Of a DNA stretch of 64,000 bases, positions 31,829-55,672 are shown piece by piece. The stretch is from assembly GCA_028583405.1 (NCBI GenBank), contig CM053261.1, positions 17,525,325 through 17,589,324 of the forward strand. The letters run 5' to 3'. Below the pieces are notes generated by a model. The model did no database searches, was not told the origin of the DNA, and saw only the letters and a program-made list of their open reading frames with translations. The DNA is from Pogonophryne albipinna. Lineage: Eukaryota > Chordata > Actinopteri > Perciformes > Artedidraconidae. A program made the translations under genes and the position numbers. The first letter of the stretch is position 1; each line of letters opens with the position of its first letter.

Positions 31829-34800
31829 TTGTTTGCTATCGGGAAGATGGCAGGAATGATACACACTGTTGGGGATCAACATATCACTAAAACTCCCACC
31901 ATCTGCCCTCCAGCAGACAAATATAAACAACATCTTCTCTTACACGGCTATTTCTTTATCTCCCTGCATCGCTCCACTTCTCCCCCAGCACTCCCTCTCT
32001 GCAGCCCTGCCATCCATCATCATTAGGAGGAGAATAGATGACCTGTCTACACCTGCAACTACTCTCCCCCCCCTTTACTCTCTGGAGAGGAGAGGAGAGG
32101 AGAGAGGAGAGGAGAGCGGAGAGGAGAGGAGAAGCCAGAAGGTGAGGTTCTAGCAAGTTGGGAAATGGTGAGCTTCAATAAGTGGCACAATGAATGACTA
32201 TGTTTTCTCTTTATTTGAATAATCTCTATCACAAAGTAGTGTTTTCTCTTCAATACATCAAAGGCAGTGATTTACCAGATGAAATATGTTTCTCTAAAGG
32301 TATTTTCTCAAGAACACTGTGTTGTATAACTTGTCAACGGACTTGTTATAGTGTGAATGTATATTTAGACCGAACAATATTGTCAAATGTTAATATCAAG
32401 GTATTTGATAACAAGTATTGGGATATTTGCAAATTCTGACTCATTGCACTTTCTTTAGTAGTGCCAACATGCTTTGTTTAGCCACATTTCAGCAAATGTA
32501 ACGACACCAAAACAAATCCCAATTGTTGGTGAGTAACTTGGTTCAGAGGTCTTAAATGAATATCTAAGGCCCTGTCTTAAGGTCTTTAGAAATACTTACA
32601 GTATATGACTCTTTTTTGTCTGAAAGCATAACTGTCTGTGATACTTTGACCATTTATTGTGATAATATCAAGCTAGTTATTGTACCAAGCTAAGCAGGGG
32701 GATGATACACCTTCACATCCAAGAAGAAGGACAAAGAATCCAAGTGAATTGAGACAAATGCAGAAAAAGGGGCAGAAAAGCGCAGGATGGTGCTAAAGAA
32801 AAGGAGGGGAGCAGCTAAGATGGAGGAGGAGAGGAGCAGAAGGAAGAGGGGAGGACGAGCAGAGGACAATGTATTGTCTCCTGTTAATATGTAAAAATAA
32901 CTCTGCTGCTGCTGCTGCCTGGTGGAGGAGCTAACTGGGTCAGAGAATTCCCAGAGAAAGGAGAAGAGAGGGGGGAGAGGTATCGTGTTGATTCAGTCTG
33001 TGGTATCAGTGTGAAGCAGAAGTCATGGGTTCTCTCTTCACCTATGGCTGTTAGGGCTGAGAGGCATCTCTACCGCGTATCATCATGCATCTATCGATTT
33101 ATCTATCCGCCTGTATAGCCTCCTCCCATCACCTCCTTTCCCCTGTCCCTAGCTCCTTTGTTTACACCCTCTCTTCCTCCATTAATAAACATAGCCTCTC
33201 TCATGTCTGCTCTTGACTTCCACTCTTGCAATTAACCCTGCTCTCTTTCATTATCTCTCTTTATTCCCTCTGTAAATACACATTTCTAACAAATCCCACT
33301 CAACGATTGAACTCAACTTGGTGTGTAATTCATTGCCAGCTAATCTATTCATAATACAGCATGTAATTAACATGCAATGTGACACATCTTAGACGATAAT
33401 GATGGTGAAAGTGACTGATAACCTTGCAGGATTAAGAACCGGGTATTAACTCCAGTTATTAAATTGCAATCTGCATCGTTATGATGGCACAAAATCAGTC
33501 ACTGGTTAAAGTGATATTGCGTTCTAACAACATGATCCAAAACCAGGATCTAATGAGTTTTTAATTTGGCTAATTTGGAAATTAAATTGCAGCAAAATTG
33601 ATGTCATGTTACTCAATTAATTTGCCTTGGCTTACGGTCACACGTGTTCCCTCGTCGGTCTCTCTTCTTCCCTTCTGCATTTTCCCCCTATATTATTTTC
33701 ATTATGTGTGCATTATCTCCACTCAATTGGTCTTTGCAAGTTCAGGAAATCTTTTTGTCCACACTTAGATACATAATATACCCTTTAAATACATGCTACT
33801 TCTATCTCTGCCTGCATACCTGTCTAAAAGAATAGCATAGCATAGTGCAGCGTAGCATAACATAGCGGTGTACGATACAGTGTACCTAAAATCAGTTTAG
33901 CTAAATGTGAGCATATCAACATCCATAAACTTTTATCAAAACTTATATTCATATCTACAGCTCCTACTTTCTTCCAATGTTCAGCCAGCTACCGTTTGTT
34001 TAAGAGATTATTTGTTTACACAACCAACCATTTAAACTCATTTCCAATATTCAAGCTATTTTCAGAAGCACCCTTTTTCCCAGTTTCTTTCTCACAGCGT
34101 TTTAATCTATGAAATGTAATCCCATGCATCAAATATTTCATGGCCTGCTGTGTTTCTGAGCATTTACTGTTGCTCCAGCCAACAGCACGGCTATAAGAGT
34201 GACCCATAAACCATACTGGGTCAGCAATTCTGAGCAGTAATTAAAATCTTTATTGATGAAGACTGCTGTAAGCATATCTATTTGTGTAGACTATTCTTCA
34301 GCTAATGTACATACAGAATTAGCTGTGTTAGCCACCGCCATACATCTAGAAGACAAATGAATATAAGAGGGCTGTAGCAGAGGTTTCCTCTTGAACTACA
34401 TACTACTTTTTGCCTTGGTAAGCAATAATATCAAACGGTAGTATGCAGATACAGGTTCATTCACAGTAAAGGTCAAGCTACTGCTGAATAATTTAAGCTT
34501 ACCTTTACCTCTTTGTTCTTTTTCTTTGCATGTTTCTGCTAATTTAGAATCTTTCTCGTTAACTATATGTAGATTATCCAATCTCCACAATGAATTCATA
34601 CTTTCACGTGCTACTTAAAATGAATCCAGAGCTTAATATGATTAAGAACTCAAGGCCTCGATGGATTAACCTGCAGGTTGGTCCGACATGGGCAGGGCCG
34701 CTTCTTGGCCGGCTGACTGGGGGCAACAGAAATAGCTTAAGCTGACTACAGCATATGCACTGCAGCAGTCCTCCATGTCTCTGCATCTAAACCACCTGCT

Positions 34801-36018
34801 GTATATGCGTTTAAGTAAAAAAACAGATTCATGTGTTTGTGAACTGGGGTGTGATGGCGGCAAGGATGGTACAGGGTGTTTTATGGAAGAGAAACACTAA
34901 TGGGTTGAATAACTCACACATGCTTTAATGGTGCAGTCTTTTTAAACCGAGGGCCCAGTGAGAGTCTATCCTAATGATCATAAAACTCAATATTATCCTT
35001 GTCATGTGGAGGCCTAGAGAGACACTGCACTACAGTAATGCTACAGTAGATCTTTGACAGCATATAACCACTCAGGGTCACTGAGAGAAAGCACTATGCA
35101 GCTCTGTAAGCCTGCTATGGGTTTTTGTGCGTTAGTGGAAAATTGAGAAACGTTGGTTTGTATATTGGCTGTCAGCTGACTATACTGAAGCAATAAGGTC
35201 ATTGTGAGTTTAAAACTGAAGACAGACATACAGTACACAATTCAAAGCAATATCTTTAGTTGCTATTTGTTAATCTGTGAAATGTAGGTATTTAAAATGA
35301 CACTTTGTATTTTTTAACTAAATTCATAATCAATCGTTTTTTAATGCATTTCGAATTTGGTACGCACGGCTCTATATTTTATTGTTTGACAATATTATGC
35401 AGTATGGAAAAAGTGTCTTTTTAAATGTGCTGGGACAATACAAGTGTTTTTCTTTCAGTTTTGCAATGACATTCACAATTATTAAGTTGTGTTTTTCACA
35501 ATTCTGGAACAACTTCCCCATATTGTAGCTGCAAACTGTTATTTCAAGTGTATTTCCTGTTATTTCAACACCTGCATAACTACTTTTTGATTTAACAGGA
35601 ATTTAGCAAACTGCTACTGTACGGTTCAGACACAAAACAATGATGTGTATTGTTCAGAATCCACTCACTGAGCAGTTTAAAGTCCTTGAGCATTACAACA
35701 ATAAAGCCATTTTATGAGTGACCATGAAATTGGTCAGCAAACTGAAATTACACACATTCCTGAAAGCACCAACTCTGAAACACAGTGCTCACAGTTACAG
35801 TGTGTGTGTAAATGGAGTTGAAACAGCTAAGCACCAGGCTAGAGAGCGGTCTAAAGTCTGACTTGTACTACACTGAGTGAGAAAAAGTAATTCTGTGCAC
35901 TATAAAAACGACCTGGTTTATTGACCACATGATTTGAAACAAGGTTTAGATTATACATGCGGCAGTATGGTTAACACCTTATGAGAGAAGGAAACAGGAA
36001 CTTCTTTATTTAAAATGG
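31829..36018. other. unassigned intergenic or intronic sequence
   Basis: About 4.2 kb without a gene. A purine-rich stretch lies near 32790-32880 and a degenerate GCATA-type repeat near 33830-33865. The block at about 33330-33640 is rich in TAATTA/ATTAA homeodomain-type cores and looks like conserved non-coding DNA by eye. Confidence 0.4.
32084..32132. repeat. (GGAGA)n minisatellite
   Basis: About ten GGAGA units with a few substitutions. Confidence 0.92.
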
Positions 36019-36026
36019 ATGTGTGG

Positions 36027-36597
36027 TAGGGCTGCACGATATTGGAAAAAACTGACATTGCGATTTTTTTTCCCCCTGCGATATATATTGCGATATGAAA
36101 ACATACAGGAATTGAAGAAAAGACAGTTTTTTTTCCCGCAAACCATCCTTTCTTGAACTTTAATGCTATACAATTGGTATTTTTTTAACTATATTTAACC
36201 GGATGAAGGATTTTAGTCACGGACGTCTGGATCTTAAGTTATCAGAGCAACAAGCTGAGCTAGCTCGGTTACCAGCGCCGAACTGCCTTGGAGAAACACA
36301 TGAAACGACTTTATTCAGTGTTTTTACCTTTAATCACTGGGTCTGTTTGCTTTGGAGATTTGATTGTGATTGGTGGTTTGCCGTGTCACTCACTCAAGTA
36401 CCCCTGACATGAGAGCCGCGCAAGTTTTCCTTTTGTAGCAAGCAGCAAAATAATTGTAACATGACGTGTTTGAGTTAATTTGCCTACTTAATATCGCAAG
36501 TCCCTTTTTTTTTTTTAATCGCACGTCCACGCGATGTGAATATCGCGCATGTGCATATCGCGATTATCGTCACAACACGATATATCGTGCAGCCCTA
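36027..36597. mobile_element. hAT-type MITE, 571 bp, complete
   Basis: The ends are perfect 16-bp inverted repeats, TAGGGCTGCACGATAT and its complement. They are flanked by an exact 8-bp duplication, ATGTGTGG, at 36019-36026 and 36598-36605. The 8-bp duplication and TAGGG-type ends are the mark of the hAT superfamily. The interior is rich in CGATAT words and encodes no transposase. The 69-codon open frame at 36203 is incidental. This end sequence is familiar as an abundant fish MITE. Confidence 0.9.
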
Positions 36598-36605
36598 ATG
36601 TGTGG

Positions 36606-38033
36606 TAAAAGTATTTCTACAGTGTTGTTTTGAAAGTCGGAATAAAAACATTGCTGCATATGTGTTGTGCCTTTCTGTATTCAACACATTTAAATACAAC
36701 ATATAAAACATTGTTAAACTGCTGCAGTCTAGCCACGCAAACGAAAACAGAACATTGCCATCATAAAATACTGAACTTGGTATGGCAGCAGGCACAGGCA
36801 AAACATCATTATGAAGGTTACGGTAGTTCTGGACTGGCAGTGTACAACTTATAAGATGCAAAATCAGGCTTTTGAACTGCCAATATCACCCCAAAACAAA
36901 CAGCTCAGTTAGCTAAGGTAGTGCCACCAATTAAAAAGAAGCACCATCAAAAAGGTCACGAATCAGCGTTGCAGTGATGAAGTTATCCTGCATGATGCAA
37001 GCTAAGCGATGACAGTATAGGATGCATCAATATTATCTCACCTTGAAAATTCATCACTGTAAATAATATAAAAATGGTCTCGCTTGTGAACCACAACACA
37101 TTGCAATTGTGGATTGCCTTCTGCTAAAGATCAGGGCTTAAAGCAGGATGCATTTTAATAAAAACACTGGAGTGAATCCACGTGAGAAGTAGGACACTGC
37201 CGGAGAACCAGGACACTGCCGGAGAACCTGTCGTCCCCTGAGTGCTGCTTTCTCTTTCCCTCCCACTATAATAACCACATATTGCGCAAGTGAATTTATC
37301 TAAAAGGAAAAATTGTTTAACCTGAATTCCCTTGTGCCGATTAAGATCACCAAATAAAGATCCTGTTCCTGGAAAAAGAGCTGTGGGGAAAGTATCCTCA
37401 GACAGGATGAACAGGATAATCACGGCTAATTCAATGTGTCTGAGCTGATTTTGTGCACCTTTAAATTTCATTTATAAATCTAATTTGGAATATAGCTGGC
37501 CTCTTGCTTGTTGTGTTGGTGTGTCCATTACAGTCAGCAGTAATGCACCTTGCTTTTTGGAAATGACCCTAAGGGGAAGTTTCCTTCTGAAGGGCGTGCA
37601 GCTCTGCCAGTGAAGGGAAGTTGCTAAGACAACCCCTTTCTACACTTTAATACCCAAAAGTCTTCTCTCGAAGCAGATTACATCTTCTCGATATCTTTTA
37701 GCAACTTAAGTTTTGCAGATAGCTGTGCAGTGTTGCATGCCAGAGGAAATCAAATCCTGGCATGGACTCCCAATTAACTCGAGCCTCCACCTGCATCGCT
37801 CAACATCGTATTTCACTTCATTATGCAAACATAGTCCGAGTTTCTTTCTGCCTACCTATTGATTTTCTGTAACACAAACATTGCATAAATATGACAGTTT
37901 GTGTTTTAAAGGGACGAGTTTCACTACTAAAGCAATTCCTAGTCCCACTTGAATCCATTATCCTCCCAGGGCCTGTGGCACTCCAACGAATGCAATTACA
38001 ACATAGCACTTTATTCAAATGAAATACCCATCC
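36606..38033. other. unassigned sequence
   Basis: Non-coding DNA with one short tandem duplication (37191-37228). The stretch near 37730-38010 is non-repetitive and might be conserved non-coding DNA. Confidence 0.4.
37191..37228. repeat. 19-bp tandem duplication
   Basis: AGGACACTGCCGGAGAACC occurs twice in direct succession. Confidence 0.97.
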
Positions 38034-38038
38034 TACAA

Positions 38039-38556
38039 CAGGGTATATGCAGGAATCCTGAAGTCAAATGTAAAACCTTTTAAGACCCTTTCCATATATT
38101 TTAAGACCTCATCTCCACTTGGAGTTTTAACCGGTTACATTGGCGACACACTTTACCTCACATTGACTATATACAGTATGGATTGTCCTTCCTCCTTATC
38201 TTCCAACCATTTGGACGCAAACTTGCATTTCCCCATAACGATGTTGTTTAACAACCGGCGTAAACGGACCTTCGCGCGCTATCAAGCAGTGAGCGTGCGA
38301 TGTCCTGTTCAGATGACGTCAAATCCAACGGGATGCCATAAATAAACTACACAGAATCACAATACACACCAACGCAATGATTACATTCAGGCAGACTGTA
38401 GAATACAACCTCTTTGGACAATTTATATACTTATTGAAAACAAGCTACAAAATGTAATACCTTGGAAAATGCCCTTTAATACTTTTTAATAGCCTTCATT
38501 TTCGCTAAATTGATTTATCAACTTTTAATACTTTTTAAGACCCCGCGGACACCGTG
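38039..38556. mobile_element. MITE candidate with imperfect terminal inverted repeats
   Basis: The left end CAGGGTATATGCAGG resembles the inverse of the right end, CACGGTGTCCGCGGGG. Both are followed inward by TTTTAAGACC/GGTCTTAAAA words known from a common fish MITE. The pentamer TACAA flanks both sides (38034-38038 and 38557-38561). No 8-bp duplication is present, so a hAT assignment is not secured. There is no coding capacity beyond a 108-codon frame that has no recognisable domain. Confidence 0.55.
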
Positions 38557-38561
38557 TACAA

Positions 38562-41126
<2,565 letters not shown>

Positions 41127-41268
41127 CTGAGTGGTGGCTGTGCGTTGGAAAGTCAGGCTGACAATGATGTGTGTGTTGGAGTGAGACGATGATGTGGCTC
41201 CAAAAGATCTCAGGAGAAATATGGTAAAGCATCCCTGCAAGTGCTATATGTCTGCTCACAGGCGTTTC

Positions 41269-41273
<5 letters not shown>

Positions 41274-41325
<52 letters not shown>
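41274..41325. repeat. (TG)n microsatellite
   Basis: A TG run facing the 422-bp CA array across a 148-bp spacer. Confidence 0.98.
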
Positions 41326-47367
<6,042 letters not shown>

Positions 47368-47415
47368 GGTGTTAGCAATAAACTGTTGATAGTCCGTCAC
47401 TGCTATTATCAACAT
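47368..47415 (-). CDS. possible first coding exon, minus strand (partial, unrecognised)
   Basis: On the minus strand an ATG at 47415 opens 16 codons (MLIIAVTDYQQFIANT). These end exactly at a strong 5' splice site, ACC|GTAAGT, with the intron beginning at 47367 in phase 0. The exon sits directly downstream, in the minus sense, of a CpG-dense block with an NRF1-type site, which is the expected arrangement for a vertebrate first exon. The frame stays open upstream to 47724, so an earlier start is possible, but that would run through the presumed promoter. The context of this ATG is not a strong Kozak match. The peptide is not one I recognise. It may instead be a non-coding first exon that happens to be open. 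Confidence 0.28.
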
Positions 47416-47429
47416 AGAGAAATCCAAAT

Positions 47430-47660
47430 AGGCAAAAAATCCGAGTTCAATCCGAGAAACTAGAGCGCCGGTGTGAGCTGTCACTGTGCAGCCGCAGCGA
47501 GCAGAAGTCACACTGCATGTGACAACCGGGGAAGCGAGCCCGGAGCCGCCTGCTGGTTTCTTCTCACACAAGACACGAGAACGAGGGCGAGAGATCCCAA
47601 GAGATGAATGGAGGGAGGAGTGCGCATGCGCGGACGGGGTCGATTCATTCCGGTGGAGTA
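47430..47660. promoter_or_regulatory. CpG-dense promoter-like block with NRF1-type site
   Basis: About 19 CpGs occur in roughly 240 bp, far above the surrounding DNA. TGCGCATGCGCG at 47621-47632 fits the palindromic NRF1 consensus exactly. NRF1 sites are typical of TATA-less CpG-island promoters. A minus-strand donor lies at the left edge, which supports transcription to the left. Divergent transcription to the right cannot be excluded. Confidence 0.5.
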
Positions 47661-47724
47661 GGTCTGTGAGAAGAAGGCATATACATAGCAGGGCCACCGC
47701 ACTACACTTATTTAATCTATACAT

Positions 47725-48550
47725 TTAGCACTTTTATTTATTTTTTCTGAGCAGTCATTTGGATTGAACAGACATGTGACGTTGGGATACACAACTGCAG
47801 ACACATAGGGTAACATGGTGTTAGGTTACACCTCATTTAATAAATGCAGCAGAACAAATTGCCTATTGATTATCTTACCCTCAATTAACAGGTCAATATT
47901 TTTTTCAGATGGATCTTTAATCAATCTTTTGGTTGAAATAGCTTAGTGACATTGTCCCTAACAAGTTTCTTAGAGTGCTTATTTTTTTACAAAACTCAAT
48001 GATGATTCATTCACAGTGATGTTAGTCAGAGAAAAACAGCAAATGCTCACATTTGAAAAGCTGAGTATGAGTTTGTTATTATTACTTCATACATGAGTTA
48101 ATTGCAGGATTCAATTAGTTTCTGTTGGGTGAGTAATTAATTTTCACCTAATCCTGTCAGCTTTTAATTTGATTTATTTGGCAAAACAATATTACACAAA
48201 TCACAAAGTCTTACTAAAACTGGAATCAAACACAATATGCCCAAATAGAACACACCACAAATAGAAATTAGGAGAATTTCTGATCAGAAAGAGCCAATCT
48301 TGACTCCCATCCACCCAAGAGAAGCATTACTCTCTCCCAGACAGTCTTATAAATAATTCAGCAATAAAAGCTTGCCTCTGCTCGCCTGGTTGCATGCAGC
48401 ACCAAAAGAAGCCTTTCACTCCCCCCATGCACGGCGAGAATCTGCGGGCGTTACCAATTATAATTTATATCGCAGCAAAACAAAGTTCAATCAACATTCT
48501 TGTTTCTCAAATGGCTGTGGCCGGTCGCTCAGCCAGATCAGCCAGGGATT
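47725..48550. other. AT-rich spacer between two CpG-dense blocks
   Basis: No gene is recognised. The part at about 48060-48190 is rich in TAATTA/ATTAA cores and lacks repeats, which is compatible with an enhancer-like conserved element. Confidence 0.35.
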
Positions 48551-48559
48551 ACTAGGCTT

Positions 48560-49075
48560 CTGTCAACTATCAATAGCCTCGTGTGCCTGCGCGAGGCAAA
48601 CGGGGGAGAAAGGGAGATAGAAAGTGGGAGGGGTGGCTGAGTTTCAATGCGCAGACGGTGCAGAGCCAAGCAGCCGATGATGCTGTTTGTCCTGTCCGCG
48701 GACCGGAGGAGAGAAGAGAAACACACGGACGCGAAGACAAATGTAATCCAAGACATCCCGTCCCAGAGCTGAGTCTGAAGCACACACTGACCCATGGAGG
48801 CACAGAAAGTGTATAGCCAGGAAAAAAGCAATTTACCTGCACACCGCTCCCGTTCAGCCTGCCGTTATTACTTCCCACTCAATGAGGCTTTCAGCGCTGC
48901 CGCTCACTCTGAGCTGCTCGCCGCCGAACGGGAATTTAGACAACGGGATTTGTTCACGTGGTCACGCTCGGTGCTCCTAATTGGCGGAGCTCCTCGAGCC
49001 GCTGCTCTCTCGCACCTGTACGGTGAGCGGCAGCACGGTGCAGGGGGGAGACAAGATAGCAGATTGGTGCAGAAG
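48560..49075. promoter_or_regulatory. second CpG-rich promoter-like block
   Basis: GC- and CpG-rich relative to its flanks, with an inverted CCAAT box (ATTGG near 48980) and several GCCGC/CGCG words. On the plus strand an ATG at 48794 (CCCATGG) opens 76 codons that end at a donor-like ACG|GTGAGC (49022). This could be a first exon of a plus-strand gene, but the peptide is not recognised and codon use is not distinctive. It may equally be 5'-flanking DNA of the minus-strand candidate. Confidence 0.35.
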
Positions 49076-49090
49076 ATATACTTGCATAGC

Positions 49091-49540
<450 letters not shown>

Positions 49541-49782
49541 TCAATCAATCAATCAATGTTTATTTATATAGCCCAATATCACAAATGTTACATTTGTCTC
49601 AGTGGACTTCACAGTTTGTACAAAATATCAGTATGACAATACGACACCCTCTGTCCTTAGACCCTCACATCGTACAAGGAAAAACTTCCGAAGAAAACCC
49701 ACAGTTTTAAAGGGAAAAATGGGAGAAACCTCAGGGAGAGCAACAGAGGAGGGATCCCTCTCCCAGGACGGACAGACGTGCA
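49541..49782 (-). mobile_element. LINE-type 3' tail with (CAAT)n end
   Basis: It starts with TCAATCAATCAATCAATG and runs through 'tatatagcccaatatcacaaa', 'cctctgtccttagaccctca' and 'gagagcaacagaggaggga'. The block at 60489-60728 is the same sequence in reverse complement with only scattered differences. A tail ending in TTGATTGA repeats is common to many fish non-LTR retrotransposons. No coding part is present. Confidence 0.75.
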
Positions 49783-50031
49783 ATATTATTACTATTATTA
49801 CTATTAGGTGTGTGTTCAAGAAGTGTCCTTTGCTACTTTTAAGTTGTATTAAGGGGGAGGGGCATGTTATGAAGGCGGGTGTGTTCCTTACATTGCCCCG
49901 AATAAAAGACTGCACAGCATGGTATCAGCGAACCAACCAACACTAGCAAAGATAGCAATATAAAAATCAGTCACACCTGGCTCTTCGGATACTGTCTTCA
50001 TTAGTCACATCTGTCACACATCTGTCATTAA

Positions 50032-50148
50032 CAGGGCCGTCCCTCCCTACAGGCCGATCACGCAGACTGCATGGGGCCTCACCTTGCAGAGGGGGCCTCA
50101 TCTTGCGGAGGGAGCCTCAACTGAGCCGAAAAAGCGGCGACGGCCCTG
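50032..50148. mobile_element. very short hAT-type MITE (117 bp)
   Basis: The ends CAGGGCCGTC and GACGGCCCTG are perfect inverted repeats. The flanks GTCATTAA (50024-50031) and GTCATTAG (50149-50156) are an 8-bp duplication with one mismatch. CAGGG ends and an 8-bp duplication indicate the hAT superfamily. The interior has a GGGGCCTCA-type word repeated with variation and is GC-rich. It is non-coding. Confidence 0.8.
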
Positions 50149-50156
50149 GTCATTAG

Positions 50157-51641
50157 TATGGCAGAAGGAATGCCATGGCTCTCTTTTGAATGACATACTA
50201 GTTATATACTCACATTTATAATCCACAATTCCACTGTTACTGTTGGCAAACATTCAAGTTAAGTACTGTTGTGTTTTCATTTTATTAATATAAAAAAAAC
50301 TTTTTAGAAACAAAAACAACTTTTTTATAACCTTGTTTTTGTGTATGAGTCTTTTTTAATGTAACACATATATGATCATACCGGTAAAAAAGTTGTAAGC
50401 GGCCATGCATTGCTGTACTAAGTGTCCTACTGTAATTTTAATTTAGAGTATTCACACACACACACACACACAAACAAACACACACACACACAAACAAATA
50501 TTTATTTAGAGGTTTTAAGGTTGAGGCTTGTAAACCAAGGCATTGGCAAACCTCAGAATTTAGCCCGAACCCCTATCCACTTTTACACATGCACACAAGC
50601 CTACCGTACACACTCTACCTACTGAAGCCACGGTACTGTAGCAGTCAATGGTGCGTTAGTATTTTTAGATTTCATGTGGGTTGCAGATGCTGCTCCACTC
50701 AACCAGGTCACAGCAAATAGAACAGCGTTTTCACTGTAACATCCACTGCCTTTCACTTCCTTTCGGTTTACCCCTAAATGTTTGCCTTTCCATATTTAGT
50801 GTTGCTTTAGATTGGAGTTATTAAGTCAATACCTTCATTCTAGCTCTTCCATCTAAATGTGGTGCTTTAAAAATAATGAGGAAAGTCAAAATATCTCAAA
50901 TGTATAATATCTCCTCTTCTCCGTACTCAGATTTCAGTCTTCTTCATTGGTCCTGGCAGATGAGGCCAAGACACTCTGGCCTGCAGGCTGTTGGCAGTTA
51001 CATGGCTCTATGTTTTCCCCCGACTCAAATATTGGCCCAAATTAAAAGAAAGCATATTGGGTTTTTTAGGGCAACATAGGGCATGTATAATTGACTGTGA
51101 GAAATCTGACACAGTTGCAGTCATAAATAAACAGTGAATCGTCTTGCAGCCAGTTGTCATAACCACAGTAACAACCGTATGACTCCTGTTTCCAGACTGG
51201 AGGGCTTCCCTTGGTTTTTGGAGTCAGGGGGTGGAAAGTTATTATCTAGGAGAACAAAAGCTGAAGTGCACAGAGAACTGAGCAATCGCCCCCTCCTCCT
51301 GTTTCCTTCCATCCCTTCCTTGATCCGCCCCCATCATCTCTCCATCCCCCCTCCACACACCAACACAAACGCCTGCCATCTGACACCCCTCTTAGGAGAT
51401 CTTTTTCCGAGTTGTCTTCTTAAAAGCACACACATAAACACTGTTTGGTGCCTGTGAGGATGAGTTCCTATGTTCTCTATCCAAGGCAAAAAAGCAAGCC
51501 AAATGGCATAGAGAGAAGCAGCCGGAAAGACAGACAGGCACCCTTTCTGCACGCTAATCAGGCCTACGTGCACATCAAGCAAGAGGAAGAAGCAGAAGGA
51601 TTGCGAGGGACTTTATGTTGGTGGACCATTGTGTGGTGTAG
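50157..51641. other. unassigned sequence
   Basis: Contains a CA/CAAA compound array at 50453-50497. Near 51540-51600 there is an acceptor-like CCCTTTCTGCACGCTAATCAG followed by an open AYVHIKQEEEAEG frame. It is not in the frame of the open segment that follows at 51642. Confidence 0.35.
50453..50497. repeat. compound (CA)n/(CAAA)n array
   Basis: CA runs interrupted twice by AAACAAAC. Confidence 0.95.
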
Positions 51642-51839
51642 GTCACAGCGTGTGTGCAACAACTGTTTGTCAGTTGGTGGGATGCCACCTGGCTGTCTGA
51701 CCACAAGCAGAAGGGTGTGTATGTGTTTGAGGGGTCTTGCTGGCCCGGACAGAACTTCGACGGGCAGCAGATGGTGGTGCCAGCGTGGTATGGGCATAAG
51801 AGTAAGGCGGACTCGCACACATGGATGCATATAGGCTGA
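51642..51839 (+). CDS. coding-like open segment of unknown identity (partial or decayed)
   Basis: After an in-frame TAG at 51639 the frame is open for 65 codons to a TGA. It includes VSWWDATWLSDHKQKGVYVF and then FEGSCWPGQNFDGQQMVV. Third positions are strongly G/C-biased (AAG, CAG, GAC, GTG, CTG), unlike the AT-rich surroundings, as expected of former coding DNA. A possible AG acceptor (GTCACAG) lies near 51648. An AATAAA polyadenylation signal follows 21 bp after the stop (51860-51865), so this could be a terminal exon or the 3' end of a retrocopy. The product is not recognised. The open frame immediately upstream (51445-51640) is in another phase, suggesting either a splice junction or a frameshift. 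Confidence 0.25.
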   Translation, partial: VTACVQQLFVSWWDATWLSDHKQKGVYVFEGSCWPGQNFDGQQMVVPAWYGHKSKADSHTWMHIG

Positions 51840-52801
<962 letters not shown>

Positions 52802-52934
52802 GACACACCCACACACAATGTGGTTAAATAATCCTGTCGTGTGAACATCTGTTGTCAGTGACAGGTGACGGTGTAAGGTGAGACCACACTGTTGCCCCCA
52901 CCCAAAACCCCACACGAATAACCAATACAGACAC

Positions 52935-55576
<2,642 letters not shown>

Positions 55577-55583
55577 TGTGTGT

Positions 55584-55671
<88 letters not shown>
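55577..55671. repeat. (TG)n microsatellite
   Basis: A TG run with one GGG interruption near the left edge. Confidence 0.98.

Positions 55672-55672
<1 letters not shown>

Noticed and set aside
36203..36412. 69-codon open frame
   Set aside because: It lies wholly inside the hAT MITE and has no domain.
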